In this document: one piece after another, positions 1 through 10,099 of the stretch
How positions within the stretch are numbered: position 1 is the first letter of the stretch
Layout: each line of letters opens with the position of its first letter
Assembly: GCF_964340395.1 (NCBI RefSeq)
Contig: NC_135558.1
Location: 13,202,501-13,215,000 of the forward strand
Origin: Glandiceps talaboti
Lineage: Eukaryota > Hemichordata > Enteropneusta > Spengelidae
Direction: 5' to 3'
DNA length: 12,500 nucleotides
Program-made: the position numbers and the translations under genes
The notes under the pieces: generated by a model
Told to the model about the DNA's origin: nothing
Database searches by the model: none
The model's input: the letters and a program-made list of their open reading frames with translations, nothing else

Positions 1-2137
1 GCTCTATTCTTTCAAATATTTTTTTTTAAACGTTAAATTGTTTTTAATATTTGTTTTTGCTGATTAAGACATATACTCAATGTTCACCTCAGCGATGAGT
101 ATTAATCACTATCGGCTGTCATTTTCCAATTTTATCTGGAACTAATACACGTGTAACAAAATTTCATCTTTATCTGTAGACGATTTTCAGAACAAAACGA
201 AACAAAACTTGATATACATGTGTGCGCCATTCGTATCATTTGAAACGTTCCTATGAGTTCATCCCAAGGAATTAGTCCTAATAGACAAAACGGACAAAAC
301 TGTATTAAACTCAGGTGAAGCGGACACCGAGTATACGCATTCAACGTAAGCTAAGTTCAACAAAAAACTTTCTTGTTCACCACCAAGTATGCTCTGATCT
401 TACTGTGCTGAAAAAATTACATGGATTTTTCTACCACTATTTTGACTCGAACATTTGAAATACCAATGATATGATCACTCCAAGATTGTCCATTTTTTGT
501 CAACAAACTATGATCTTAATCATAGCTAGATTATCATTATATTTTTAGTCTGCGAATTCATTAAATTTAGCCGCAGATACAACAAAAGTGATAATATTAT
601 TATGAAACGAAAGAAAAAAAACATAAAAATATTAACCGTCAATGTTTTATCAGCTGATTAATGGCAAACACTATACCTATTATAGTTACGGTGAAATATT
701 CGCTGCCAACGTACCGCGCTAAAACATCTCTCAGTGATTTCTGATCTAATGTCCATTTCCCATCAGGATGTTGATTGCACAGTCAATGAACGCAACGCTG
801 TCTGCGGTTGCAATGAACACACTATTTGCACTGTACATTACTTGACAATACCCTATTAAGCCATACACCAAGCGTAAAATCTTTCAGAGACATTATGGAT
901 TCTGACGCATCAGCAGTGCTTGGTATTGTGTCAATTTCACTAGTGACAGTGTCATCTCAAAATCAGAAAGCCGTAAACATATTTATATGAAAACCGCGAC
1001 GGAAGTTACTACGTGTGTGTCTTGACTATCGATGTGAGCATAGTTCATGTTAAACATTTTCATTTCGTTTTTTGTTAAAAGAAAATAACGAATGTTTGCT
1101 GAGCACTAATATTTTCCGAAATTTCACAGTTGAGTGGTAATTTTCGTTTTTCACCGGAAGCATTCCGAAATGGTACATGCTGGGAATGATGTATTTTTCA
1201 TGTGTAATCAGCATCAAATTCAATCGTTAACTTCAACTTTGGATCTGAGCACAAGTATATGAACCTACCATGCTTAACATTGCCATCGGCTAGATCGACC
1301 ATTTTGGGGTTTAATGCATTCCAACTTCAAATATTATTGAAGTAATCGTTACAATATTTGTTCTACATAAGGCATGGATTCGTTCGAAAGAAACTTAAGG
1401 GAGAAATTAACAACGACGGCGGCGCGATGAAACTGATGACAATGAAATTGACACCGTTTTCATGCATCTAATCGAACTTAAATAATCGGATAAAAACTCG
1501 GATACATTTCGTTTAGTTATTAGCTTGCACATGATTGCATCAAACTTATCTTTAGTCGGAATATGTCAACTATAGAAATGTACAAATGGTATTTACAGAG
1601 AAGTTGTTCTATCAACGCACGAGAGCATACATGTTTGCTGATGGAGATTTTCGGCGTACAATATACTTCATAAAGTGGCAGGCTACTGAACCGGCACTTT
1701 TTACACCCCTCTAGACCAGCGCCGCCGGGCCATACATGGACTTTTTTATGGTCCACTTATAGGAGATTATCCATTGGGATTTACTCAACTATAATTACGT
1801 TTTGTTAGCTAGACACTCTCATCTTTTCAGTTAAATCATCATCTTTCACAAAATAATAGGTTATTTGTTGCTTTTATGTCCAAGGGGGTCGCATTTGTCT
1901 ACGAATATCATCTGTGTTCCGTTTTGATTTCCGATGTAGACGATCACTACTGCAAGCACTACGCTTATGTATATATATATAAGAATAGCTAAATTCGGAA
2001 CGTTTAAAAATTTTGTGTTTGTGTTTTTTCTCCCAAAGGTTCGGGCCTCTATACTTTTCAAACACTCACAAATCATAATGTTTGACATACTATTACTATA
2101 ATGCTCATAGAAACTTTAGAGCACGAAAAGTTGTATC
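1..2137. other. gene-poor AT-rich non-coding DNA
   Basis: I see no convincing exon, RNA gene or transposon reading frame here. Open frames on the minus strand at 132-344, 1520-1756, 1861-2088 and 1874-2065 are short. They lack recognisable domains and start in ordinary AT-rich sequence. The stretch at about 1690-1740 is noticeably richer in G and C than its surroundings, but its minus-strand translation resembles no family I know. The area 690-960 is also less biased in composition and could hold regulatory DNA; I have no specific evidence for that. Confidence 0.6.
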
Positions 2138-2151
2138 GTTACCATGGTAAT
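2138..2151. promoter_or_regulatory. RFX X-box-like palindrome
   Basis: The sequence GTTACCATGGTAAT is a nearly perfect inverted repeat around CCATGG. It matches the RFX-factor X-box pattern (GTNRCC, short spacer, RGYAAC) at every position except the last base. RFX factors bind such sites, notably upstream of ciliary genes. No gene start is visible nearby, so a target cannot be assigned. A chance match remains possible; a similar site lies at 5035-5048. Confidence 0.35.
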
Positions 2152-2179
2152 GTCATCATTTCCAAATAAACGGCAGCGT

Positions 2180-2182
<3 letters not shown>

Positions 2183-2254
<72 letters not shown>
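2183..2254. repeat. (TC)n microsatellite, 36 units
   Basis: An uninterrupted 72-bp run of TC dinucleotides. It is a pure polypyrimidine/polypurine mirror repeat, the kind able to form triplex (H-DNA). It is likely length-polymorphic. No coding role is seen. Confidence 0.98.
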
Positions 2255-2258
<4 letters not shown>

Positions 2259-2781
2259 GTGGGTTACTTAGATTTACTTGAATCATATCAAAACTATTCG
2301 ATGATCAGAACATAGAATAACACGTACATAAACTAATACTGAAAATTTAGAGTTTGTTAAAATGTAGACCGAGCCAGGTTTATCAGATCATATTCAACAG
2401 AATTATTATAAACTCATTATTTGTTCATGAAACACAATTAAGAATACAAAATGATATTAAAAGGAACAAAACAAACAGAGTATTCATTTGCAAATCTTTT
2501 GATCAAAAATCTAAATTTTTTGCAAATAATTTAACTAAATATTTGCCTCAGAGCTATTACATTGTCGGAAATTTGTACAACATAGTTTTTCTTTAAAATA
2601 AAAAACATGATTAACGTTTCAAAAACGTAGCCAGAATTTCTCAATAGATTTAAAATAAAAAGAATTGAAATTACTTGTGATCAATGGACGTACGATGTAT
2701 ATATGGGCATATTATGTATGCTTTTCGAGACAAATCAAACTTGTCTACCGAGATACTCTTAAAAATTGATAAATGCTGTGG
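2255..2781. other. AT-rich non-coding interval
   Basis: This interval is strongly AT-rich. An open frame at 2354-2596 on the + strand encodes an 80-residue Asn/Lys/Ile-rich peptide typical of chance translation of AT-rich DNA. I recognise no domain, splice pattern or RNA gene. Confidence 0.6.
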
Positions 2782-2877
2782 GTCTGCTTCTAATATTTCC
2801 CTTCCTAAATGTGGCGAGCCTGCCGCTAATATTTCCCGCCTAAATGTGGCGGGCCTGCTGCTAATATTTCCCGCCTA
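2782..2877. repeat. 35-36 bp tandem repeat with E2F-like cores
   Basis: About two and a half copies of a 35-36 bp unit stand out as GC-rich in AT-rich surroundings. Each unit has CTAATATTTCCC followed by CTAAATGTGGCGRGCCTGC. The second and third copies carry TTTCCCGCC (2832-2840 and 2867-2875, 35 bp apart), which fits the E2F consensus TTTSSCGC. In the first copy the core is changed to TTTCCCTTCC. It could be a small minisatellite with no function, or a repeated binding-site array. Confidence 0.8.
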
Positions 2878-2896
2878 TATTATGATCTTACACATA

Positions 2897-2906
2897 TTGG
2901 CGCCAA
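2897..2906. promoter_or_regulatory. TTGGCGCCAA palindrome, E2F-like
   Basis: A perfect 10-bp palindrome whose half, TTGGCGCC, resembles E2F sites. It lies about 20 bp past the tandem array that contains two other E2F-like cores, making a cluster of three in 75 bp. Function is inferred only from the motif. Confidence 0.3.
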
Positions 2907-3509
2907 ATTGTTATCGTTTAGCGGTATGATTGAAATTGGACAATCACATAACACACAGCAATTAATCATACAAAGTATGTGTACGTAGTTAAATGATTTC
3001 CATACACAAATCGTGAAATCGACACACAATGCAATGCGTGGAACCCATTTGTATTGTAATGTTATTTGAGAAACGGGACGTATCATGTTCAAGGCTGCAC
3101 CAAAAGTGAGGTTAACGTTCGACTGCTGAATTCGTACAAAAAAACCTGTTCTTCTTGTTTGAATCAACCTATTTGAAGTTACGCTTACCTAGCACACATA
3201 TGTGAACGAATTTTATGAAATTCAATTTCGAAGAAAACATTGTGAACGAAATAATAATTGATGTTCAACAAAAAAACCTTGCCCTTAGACGAATTTATGC
3301 CAGCCTCAGGTTATTTCGCTCAGGTCCGTCTAAAATATTATGTTGCGATGTAGCACAATTTAAGAAGAAATCTTCACGAAATGTTGTCAGAAAAAACAGT
3401 GGTTCGCAACCAGGCAGGAGATGATAAGATCAGGCATAACAAAATAGATTGTGTGGTTCCTATTACACTCCATTTTAGAATAGATGGGGTGGGTAGATTT
3501 TTTATTTTA
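2907..3509. other. non-coding interval
   Basis: I find no supported gene. Frames at 2880-3167 (minus) and 3215-3424 (plus) lack known domains. The frame at 3381-3731 (plus) is open mainly because the TA microsatellite reads as alternating Tyr and Ile. Confidence 0.55.
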
Positions 3510-5640
<2,131 letters not shown>

Positions 5641-5652
5641 TGTGTGCCTGTG

Positions 5653-5705
<53 letters not shown>

Positions 5706-5836
5706 TCGTGTATGTATGTATGTATGTATGTATGTATGTATGTATGTATGTATGTATGTATGTATGTATGTATGTATGTATGTATGTGTGTGTGTGTGTG
5801 TATGTATGTGTGTGTGTGTATGTGTACATGTATGTG
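5641..5836. repeat. compound (TG)n / (TATG)n microsatellite
   Basis: The array begins with a (GT)n run at about 5655-5704. A short CTCG interruption follows, then about 19 units of TATG to 5786, another GT run, two TATG units, and more GT to 5836. The structure suggests TATG units grew by slippage from a mutated GT array. GT runs can adopt Z-DNA. Open frames on both strands here encode only Cys-Val, Met-Tyr-Val-Cys or Thr-His repeats and are not genes. Confidence 0.98.
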
Positions 5837-5885
5837 AGATATGTTTGTGTTTGTTTATGACCTTGTGCATAAATATACGTGGGGA

Positions 5886-5895
5886 GTGACGTCAC
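5886..5895. promoter_or_regulatory. perfect CRE palindrome
   Basis: GTGACGTCAC contains the full cAMP response element TGACGTCA (5887-5894), the palindromic site for CREB/ATF-type bZIP factors. It follows the compound microsatellite directly. A second identical core lies about 600 bp downstream. Binding is inferred from the motif. Confidence 0.4.
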
Positions 5896-6480
5896 CTTTA
5901 GTCTTCAGAACCATAACAAAAACTCAAACAATCCCCTCCCCCCAACAAGTTGTCCTTCTTACCAAATGAAACTATATCAAGTGAGTGAAGGCATAATAGC
6001 CGGCAATCAAACACAAGACACAGCAGGATAGGATAAGACATTTTCTATGTGTGCTTCTGTAATCACGATTTCAACGACAACCTTAATGATTCAGACCAAA
6101 TTTTATCTATAAACGTACAAAGAGAGACTGAAATTATCACAACATCTGAAAGGAAGGATATGATTCAAAATATTTGATGGCCGTCTACATTTTTACCGTA
6201 TATAGTTTGTAGGAAGACCACCCACGGATTTTATAACGATTTACTTGTAATAACGTTATAGTGAAGTACATGAGACTACACGTAGTAATCGCTTCTTCCC
6301 GGGCACTACCTTACCAACAGTCTCCGATATTATCTTAACCATGACAGTATCGCAATTACACATAATAGTTCCCCTCGTTTGGGTACTTTGTGTACAAAAA
6401 ACATACACGCGTTTCACCAAATCTCTGTCTCTGATTTGCTCGATAATCAACTCATATCGGTGCTAAGTGGCAGAAAAGTT
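5896..6480. other. non-coding interval between two CREs
   Basis: No supported exon. The minus-strand frame at 6256-6450 (64 codons) has no domain I recognise. The ATAACGTTAT palindrome at 6250-6259 is short enough to be chance. Confidence 0.5.
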
Positions 6481-6487
6481 TTTCTCG

Positions 6488-6495
6488 TGACGTCA
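6488..6495. promoter_or_regulatory. second perfect CRE, possible proximal promoter
   Basis: TGACGTCA occurs again here, with an inverted CCAAT box (ATTGG) about 30 bp downstream and several CpG dinucleotides in the next 120 bp. CRE plus CCAAT within a short space is a common animal promoter arrangement. No TATA box is obvious. If this is a promoter, it would point toward the homeobox gene about 2 kb downstream. That link is inference. Confidence 0.3.
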
Positions 6496-6697
6496 TTCCT
6501 ACTTCGGTGATCGCAGAATCTATTGGGTGTTCGCTATTTTAGGATGTAGTCGCGTAATTTCGTGTGACTTAACTTCAAGTTAATGGGTTTTAGTAATAGC
6601 GAGTTATCGGCTCTGGTCATCTCTTCCGTTCACTCTTTTACATGATTTTAGTGTTCAACAGCGATAATAGCTTCTTTACTGTCTCAGTGTCATTTGC

Positions 6698-6740
6698 ATG
6701 GCGTCTCATCGCGAAAGAATGGAAATCGGCGTCGACTTAA
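6698..6740 (+). CDS. candidate 5' coding exon (speculative)
   Basis: An ATG here opens a short frame beginning MASHRERMEIG. It can be read to a GT at 6741-6742, where cutting leaves one base of a codon (phase 1). The homeobox exon that starts at 8445 also needs a phase 1 partner, so joining the two keeps the frame and makes a Thr codon at the junction. The position about 200 bp after a CRE/CCAAT pair also suits a first exon. Against it: the donor context (TTAA then GTAATA) lacks the usual G before GT, the ATG context is ordinary, and no known homeoprotein N-terminal motif is visible. Without splicing the frame stops after 26 codons. Confidence 0.13.
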
Positions 6741-6742
6741 GT

Positions 6743-7283
6743 AATAGAATAAACACCAATTTATCTGGGAAACCATAATTTTGGGATAGTGAGTGTTAGC
6801 TCTATCAATACTGGCTGTCAAAGAGAATTTAAGTTGAGGGTGGTTTTTTTTTCCACTCGTCCAATATCACATGGACAATGAGGCGAACACTGTTAGTGAC
6901 TGATGAAAAGGTAACCGTCAAAATGTCTACGAATCGGTTTAATTTGTCCACCTCAATTAGCAAAGTGTAAGAGAATTAAATGAGTACTTTGCTCGACTGC
7001 ACATTGGCCTTAGGGTTAAACATTACAAGTGAAAAACGACTTTTCACAATTCGCAGTGGATGTTGTTGCAATAATATGTTAAAATGAAATGTATAGCATA
7101 AATTAAGAACAAGTTTTGACGTATTGTTAGTAGACTCTTTTATCGTATTATAGTGTCCCTTTCTTTCTAACAAAATTGATTTATTCGTCGATGTAAAAGC
7201 TGATTAAGTGATCGATTGATATATAATTTCATATATTGATATATTGGTAGCTGTTTTTATTACCTGTGTGTATCTACTGAGTA
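6743..7283. other. non-coding, probable 5' intron or flank
   Basis: AT-rich sequence without a supported exon. If the homeobox gene starts upstream, this is intronic. The minus-strand frame at 6976-7173 has no recognisable domain. Confidence 0.45.
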
Positions 7284-7530
7284 GGTGTGGGTGGTTGGTT
7301 GAGTGAGTGAGTGGTTGAGTGAGTGGTTGAGTGAGTGGTTGAGTGAGTGAGTGAGTGAGTGAGTGAGTGAGTGAGTGAGTGAGTGAGTGAGTGAGTGAGT
7401 GAGTGAGTGAGTGAGTCAATCAGTCAGTCAGTCAGTCAGTGAGCGAGTGAGTGAGTGAGTGAGTGAGTCAGTGAGTGAGTCAGTGAGTCAGTGAGTGAGT
7501 CAGTGAGTCAGTGAGACAGTGAGAGAATGA
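7284..7530. repeat. (GAGT)n array with CAGT variants
   Basis: About 245 bp of tetranucleotide repeat. It starts with GGTT-interrupted GAGT units. A long pure GAGT block follows, then four or five CAGT units at about 7420-7440, and then mixed GAGT/CAGT units that decay into GAGA. The ordered variants look like repeated local duplication. On the minus strand it reads as Thr-His-Ser-Leu repeats, which is not a gene. It ends next to the left arm of the inverted repeat pair. Confidence 0.97.
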
Positions 7531-7564
7531 ATTTGTTTGTTTTATTTGTCTGTTCATTCGTTCG

Positions 7565-8210
7565 TTTGGTTGGGTGCTTACTTGTTTGTTCAATATAGAA
7601 TGCACTTCGGAAATTAACTTTTAAAAAAAAGCTTTGCTGTTATTTTGTTCAAGAAAACTCGAACCTATTCTTAGTATCTTAGTGAAGATCAATTTTAAAA
7701 ATGGGGGTACCGTAAACATTTTTAAGAGGTCAAAATGATATTAAAATTTAGCTATTTTAGTATCCAATATGGCCACCATTTTAGAATCCAATATGGCCAC
7801 CATTTTAGAATCCAATATGGCCACCATTTTAGAATCCAATATGGCCACTGAATGTTAACTCTATTATATGGGAAAATAAAATACTGACGATTCTTTGATA
7901 ACAAGGCAGTGAACGTCAATAGTTTTTGTTCTATTTGAAAAAGGACAGGAACAAGCTTTCATATTACAAAAAATATAAAATGTGGAGAGAAGTGAAGAAC
8001 TTGGTCTGTGGTTTTCAAGGGAAATTTGTCCCCGGGACACATTCCACCGTAAACCAACTTTTGAAAGAAACTTCGTCTGTCCACCATTACGTGTCGTTTT
8101 CAAGTGCACGAATATCCCCTACCTCTGTTTTGTATATGTTTTCTCATTTTTTAAAGTTGGTTACCCTGTCATTATTTTTTGTGTCACATAATCGAACCCC
8201 CTCTGGTTTT
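7565..8210 (+). repeat. left arm of diverged inverted repeat pair
   Basis: This copy matches the reverse complement of about 8785-9395 in a series of collinear blocks. TTTGCTGTTATTTTG at 7633-7647 matches 14 of 15 bases with 9285-9299. A 24-bp block at 7725-7748 starting AGAGGTCAAAATGATAT matches 23 of 24 with 9175-9198. An AATAAAATA region at about 7875-7902 matches about 9071-9098. AGGGAAATTTGTC at 8018-8030 is identical to 8976-8988, and a further block near 8140-8185 matches about 8800-8850. Between blocks the copies differ by substitutions and indels, so they are old. It is probably a non-autonomous transposon or other dispersed repeat. I see no terminal repeats or coding domain, and the outer ends are approximate. 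Confidence 0.85.
7762..7848. repeat. 24-bp minisatellite, 3.6 copies, inside left arm
   Basis: Three perfect 24-bp units start at 7762, 7786 and 7810, followed by a 15-bp partial unit. Each contains CCAATATGGCCACCATTTT. Identical units imply recent expansion or correction within an otherwise old repeat. Each full unit holds CCATNTT cores on both strands (CCATTTT on plus, CCATATT on minus), the minimal core of YY1-type sites. The matching place in the right arm has an 18-bp unit instead. Confidence 0.93.
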
Positions 8211-8420
8211 CTGAAATGAAACTTTTACGAACGATTAACAAATCCTTTATAGAACGCTTTACTTTTTAAGCATTTTTTATTCATGCGATGGTAAAAAATG
8301 CAAGAACAAAATGAAAATGAAAATAAAAATAAACGAAATTTCATGTCGGAAAAAGATATTATAAAGAAATTGTTTTGTGCCAACTTTGAATAAATATGCT
8401 TCTCTTTCTTGATATATTTT

Positions 8421-8444
8421 GTTTGTTTTGTTTTGTTTCCGTAG
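8421..8444 (+). promoter_or_regulatory. splice acceptor of the homeobox exon
   Basis: A T-rich tract broken by single G residues leads into TTTCCGTAG, with AG at 8443-8444. This is a good animal 3' splice site. It implies that the in-frame ATG at 8396 lies in intron sequence. The hydrophobic residues read from it ([16 protein letters not shown]) would then be translation of the pyrimidine tract rather than a signal peptide. The upstream partner exon must end in phase 1. Confidence 0.7.
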
Positions 8445-8778
8445 CCATAACAACGACAGCAGCGGCGTTTCTACTACAACCTAGGTTATTCAAACCAACG
8501 ATACTGACTTGTAACACGGTGAACAGACCACTAGCTCCATCTATGTACACATCCCGACCTTTAATTGATGCTCCAACAGAAGAACCTCTTCCACCAACCC
8601 TCCCCATAAAACCCAAACGACCACGGAGACGACGTACTGCCTTCACGCAGTCGCAGTTGGGCCATTTGGAGAAGAAATTTCTTTGTCAGAAATATTTGAG
8701 CGTATCAGACAGAGGGATCGTGGCTGAAAAACTGAACCTGAGTGAAACTCAAGTGAAGACGTGGTACCAGAACAGAAG
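8445..8778 (+). CDS. BarH-like homeobox gene, exon with most of the homeodomain
   Basis: It encodes a sequence-specific DNA-binding transcription factor expected to act in the nucleus. From the acceptor the frame runs [13 protein letters not shown], then a Pro-rich linker, a basic stretch (KPKRPRRRR) and homeodomain residues 1-52 plus two bases of codon 53 (homeobox starts at 8621). Visible hallmarks are Arg5, Phe8, Leu16, Phe20, Leu26, Leu40, Trp48, Gln50, Asn51 and Arg52. Thr47 with Tyr49 ([10 protein letters not shown]) and QKYLSV in the helix I-II region are typical of the Bar group. Cys22 and Gly32 look unusual. The donor is AG/GTGAG at 8779. No FxIxxIL repression motif is visible, though it may lie in a missing upstream exon. 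The 5' end could instead be the ATG at 8396 or Met at 8543; I favour the splice acceptor. The Bar-group call is firm, the exact family is not. Confidence 0.92.
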
Positions 8779-8784
8779 GTGAGA

Positions 8785-9395
8785 AAGTTTAGAATATTGA
8801 CGAGATAAATGTCAAGTGGTAACAGTTTTTTGCTGAGAAAATGTTTGATGTTATTTTTCAAAACGAATATCATTGGTTCTACATCTAATTCGTGAACGTT
8901 TTGAACTGACCCCGGTGAACGAAGACTTATCGACATCACAGTTTGTGTTTACTACATTTTTATTACATTATGGTAGACAAATTTCCCTAAAAATCAAAGT
9001 CCTCCAACTCTCTCCAAACTTTGCCATATGAGAGCTGGTCCTTTGAGAAAACTTTAGCATTCGCCGAGTTGTTCTCAAGGAAATCAGCATATTTTATTCC
9101 CCCCCCCCCCATAGAGTTTAAGTATTCAGCGGCCATATTGGATTTGGCGGCCATATTGGATTTTAAAATAACCTAATTTTGATATCATTTTGACCTCTAT
9201 TTCAAAATTTTGCATAATGGTGACACTACCCCCCCCCCCCCGCCAATGATTGTCTACTGATTTTAAAAGAGAATTTGGAAATTTCAAAGTAACAGCAAAA
9301 GAGTTTTATCCTCGGCCATTTTGCCTAAAAGTTGAGATCGGGGCTAAATTGTTGAATTTGGTGTTGTACAAAAACACCCTCAATTAAAATGACGA
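8785..9395 (-). repeat. right arm of diverged inverted repeat pair
   Basis: This is the reverse-oriented copy of 7565-8210, with the same block order and similar spacing. The main spacing difference comes from the shorter tandem repeat at 9131-9166. It contains two C homopolymers, 9099-9110 and 9229-9241, where the left arm has only short G runs on the matching strand. It lies wholly inside the intron. The inner end is near the splice donor and the outer end fades at about 9395. Confidence 0.85.
9131..9166. repeat. 18-bp tandem repeat, 2 copies, inside right arm
   Basis: Two copies of GGCCATATTGGATTT-type units, 18 bp apart (CCATATTGG at 9133-9141 and 9151-9159). They are the reverse-strand counterpart of the 24-bp array in the left arm, with a deletion-shortened or ancestral unit. 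Each has a CCATATT core like those of YY1-type sites. Confidence 0.85.
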
Positions 9396-9525
9396 AGTTG
9401 TTGTTTAGAAAGTGAGAAATCTGTAAGGCATGCGTACTTTCTAGCGGCCTCACATTACTCAAAATACATTGTTTAATTTTGGTGGCGATCATGTCTCTTA
9501 CTGGATTTTTGCGCCTATTTTGCAG

Positions 9526-9766
9526 GACGAAATGGAAACGTCAGACAGCAGCATCCGAGAGAATGGAAGAATTACGCAACCATGCCTGTGACGAGGATGG
9601 ATGTCCGGGAAGACTTCGGAAAGAAGCTGCACAGAACGGGGGATATAATGACGATTATCTTATACATGACAGCGACTCTCCAGCCAGTCCTGCTAGTGAC
9701 ACACCTGAAAGTATTTCGGCAGGACTTGCGAACGAGCCTATGTTCCGGAATCCGGGACTACTTTGA
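9526..9766 (+). CDS. BarH-like homeobox gene, terminal coding exon
   Basis: The exon starts after TTTTGCAG and completes Arg53, then gives homeodomain residues 54-60 (TKWKRQT, to 9547), the end of the DNA-recognition helix. The remaining C-terminal tail, 72 residues, runs AASERMEELR into an acidic and Ser/Pro-rich end with NDDY, DSDSPASPASD and a final FRNPGLL before TGA. The tail is probably disordered and could interact with cofactors. It lacks the LELLAEAG-type sequence I recall following the homeodomain in vertebrate BARHL proteins. This argues against a standard BarH orthologue. With the preceding exon the visible protein is about 190 residues, so the N terminus is probably incomplete. 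Confidence 0.92.
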
Positions 9767-9839
9767 ATGAAAAAGAAACTCAAAGACATGATACAGAAAC
9801 AATTTCAATTTTGACTCTAATCACATATAACTTTGAATT

Positions 9840-9876
9840 GTTATCATAAGTTATCATAAGTTATTATAATTTATCA
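9840..9876. repeat. 10-bp tandem repeat in 3' UTR
   Basis: GTTATCATAA occurs twice exactly (9840, 9850), then as GTTATTATAA (9860) and a decayed partial copy. The period is about one helical turn. In the RNA it would be an AU-rich repeated element. No function can be assigned. Confidence 0.85.
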
Positions 9877-10099
9877 ACGGTTCTCATCAGTAGATACAAT
9901 GTAACCTTTTCAACACCCGAAAAATGACAAAATATATGAAGACTTCGTTATTACGATTTCTCTGTTTATGTAACCACTTTAGAAGCAAAATTTTCATATT
10001 TATTCTTTGAAAACATTAATTTCTATTAATTCAATCCAAAATATGGTTGAAATTCTCTAAAAGGTTACAGGAATGTGTTGATTTTGCGCGAGTTGTTTA

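Larger units (their letters stand above)
8779..9525 (+). other. intron splitting homeodomain codon 53
   Basis: A 747-bp intron starts with GTGAGAAAG and ends with a T-rich tract and TTTTGCAG. It is phase 2, dividing the Arg53 codon (AG then G), and removing it joins WYQNRR to TKWKRQT in frame. Both chance frames that run into it confirm the boundaries: the upstream one stops at TGA right after the donor, and the downstream one reads hydrophobic residues from the acceptor tract. Most of the intron is the right arm of the inverted repeat, which begins almost at the donor. Confidence 0.93.

Noticed and set aside
1520-1756. Minus-strand frame with a Cys-rich start, considered as a zinc-finger or nuclear-receptor fragment
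   Set aside because: The cysteine spacing fits no zinc-binding pattern I know and no splice-supported continuation was found.
7204-7419. Minus-strand frame with Thr-His-Ser-Leu repeats
   Set aside because: It is translation of the GAGT array.
7926-8219. 97-codon frame in the left repeat arm as a transposase remnant
   Set aside because: The aligned right arm does not keep the same reading frame, and no transposase or reverse transcriptase motif is visible.
8643-8939. 98-codon minus-strand frame
   Set aside because: It is antisense to the homeobox exon and runs into the intronic repeat; no domain and no match to the other repeat copy in a consistent frame.
7766-9159. CCAATATGG and CCATATTGG as SRF CArG boxes
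   Set aside because: They have only five A/T bases between CC and GG; a CArG box needs six.
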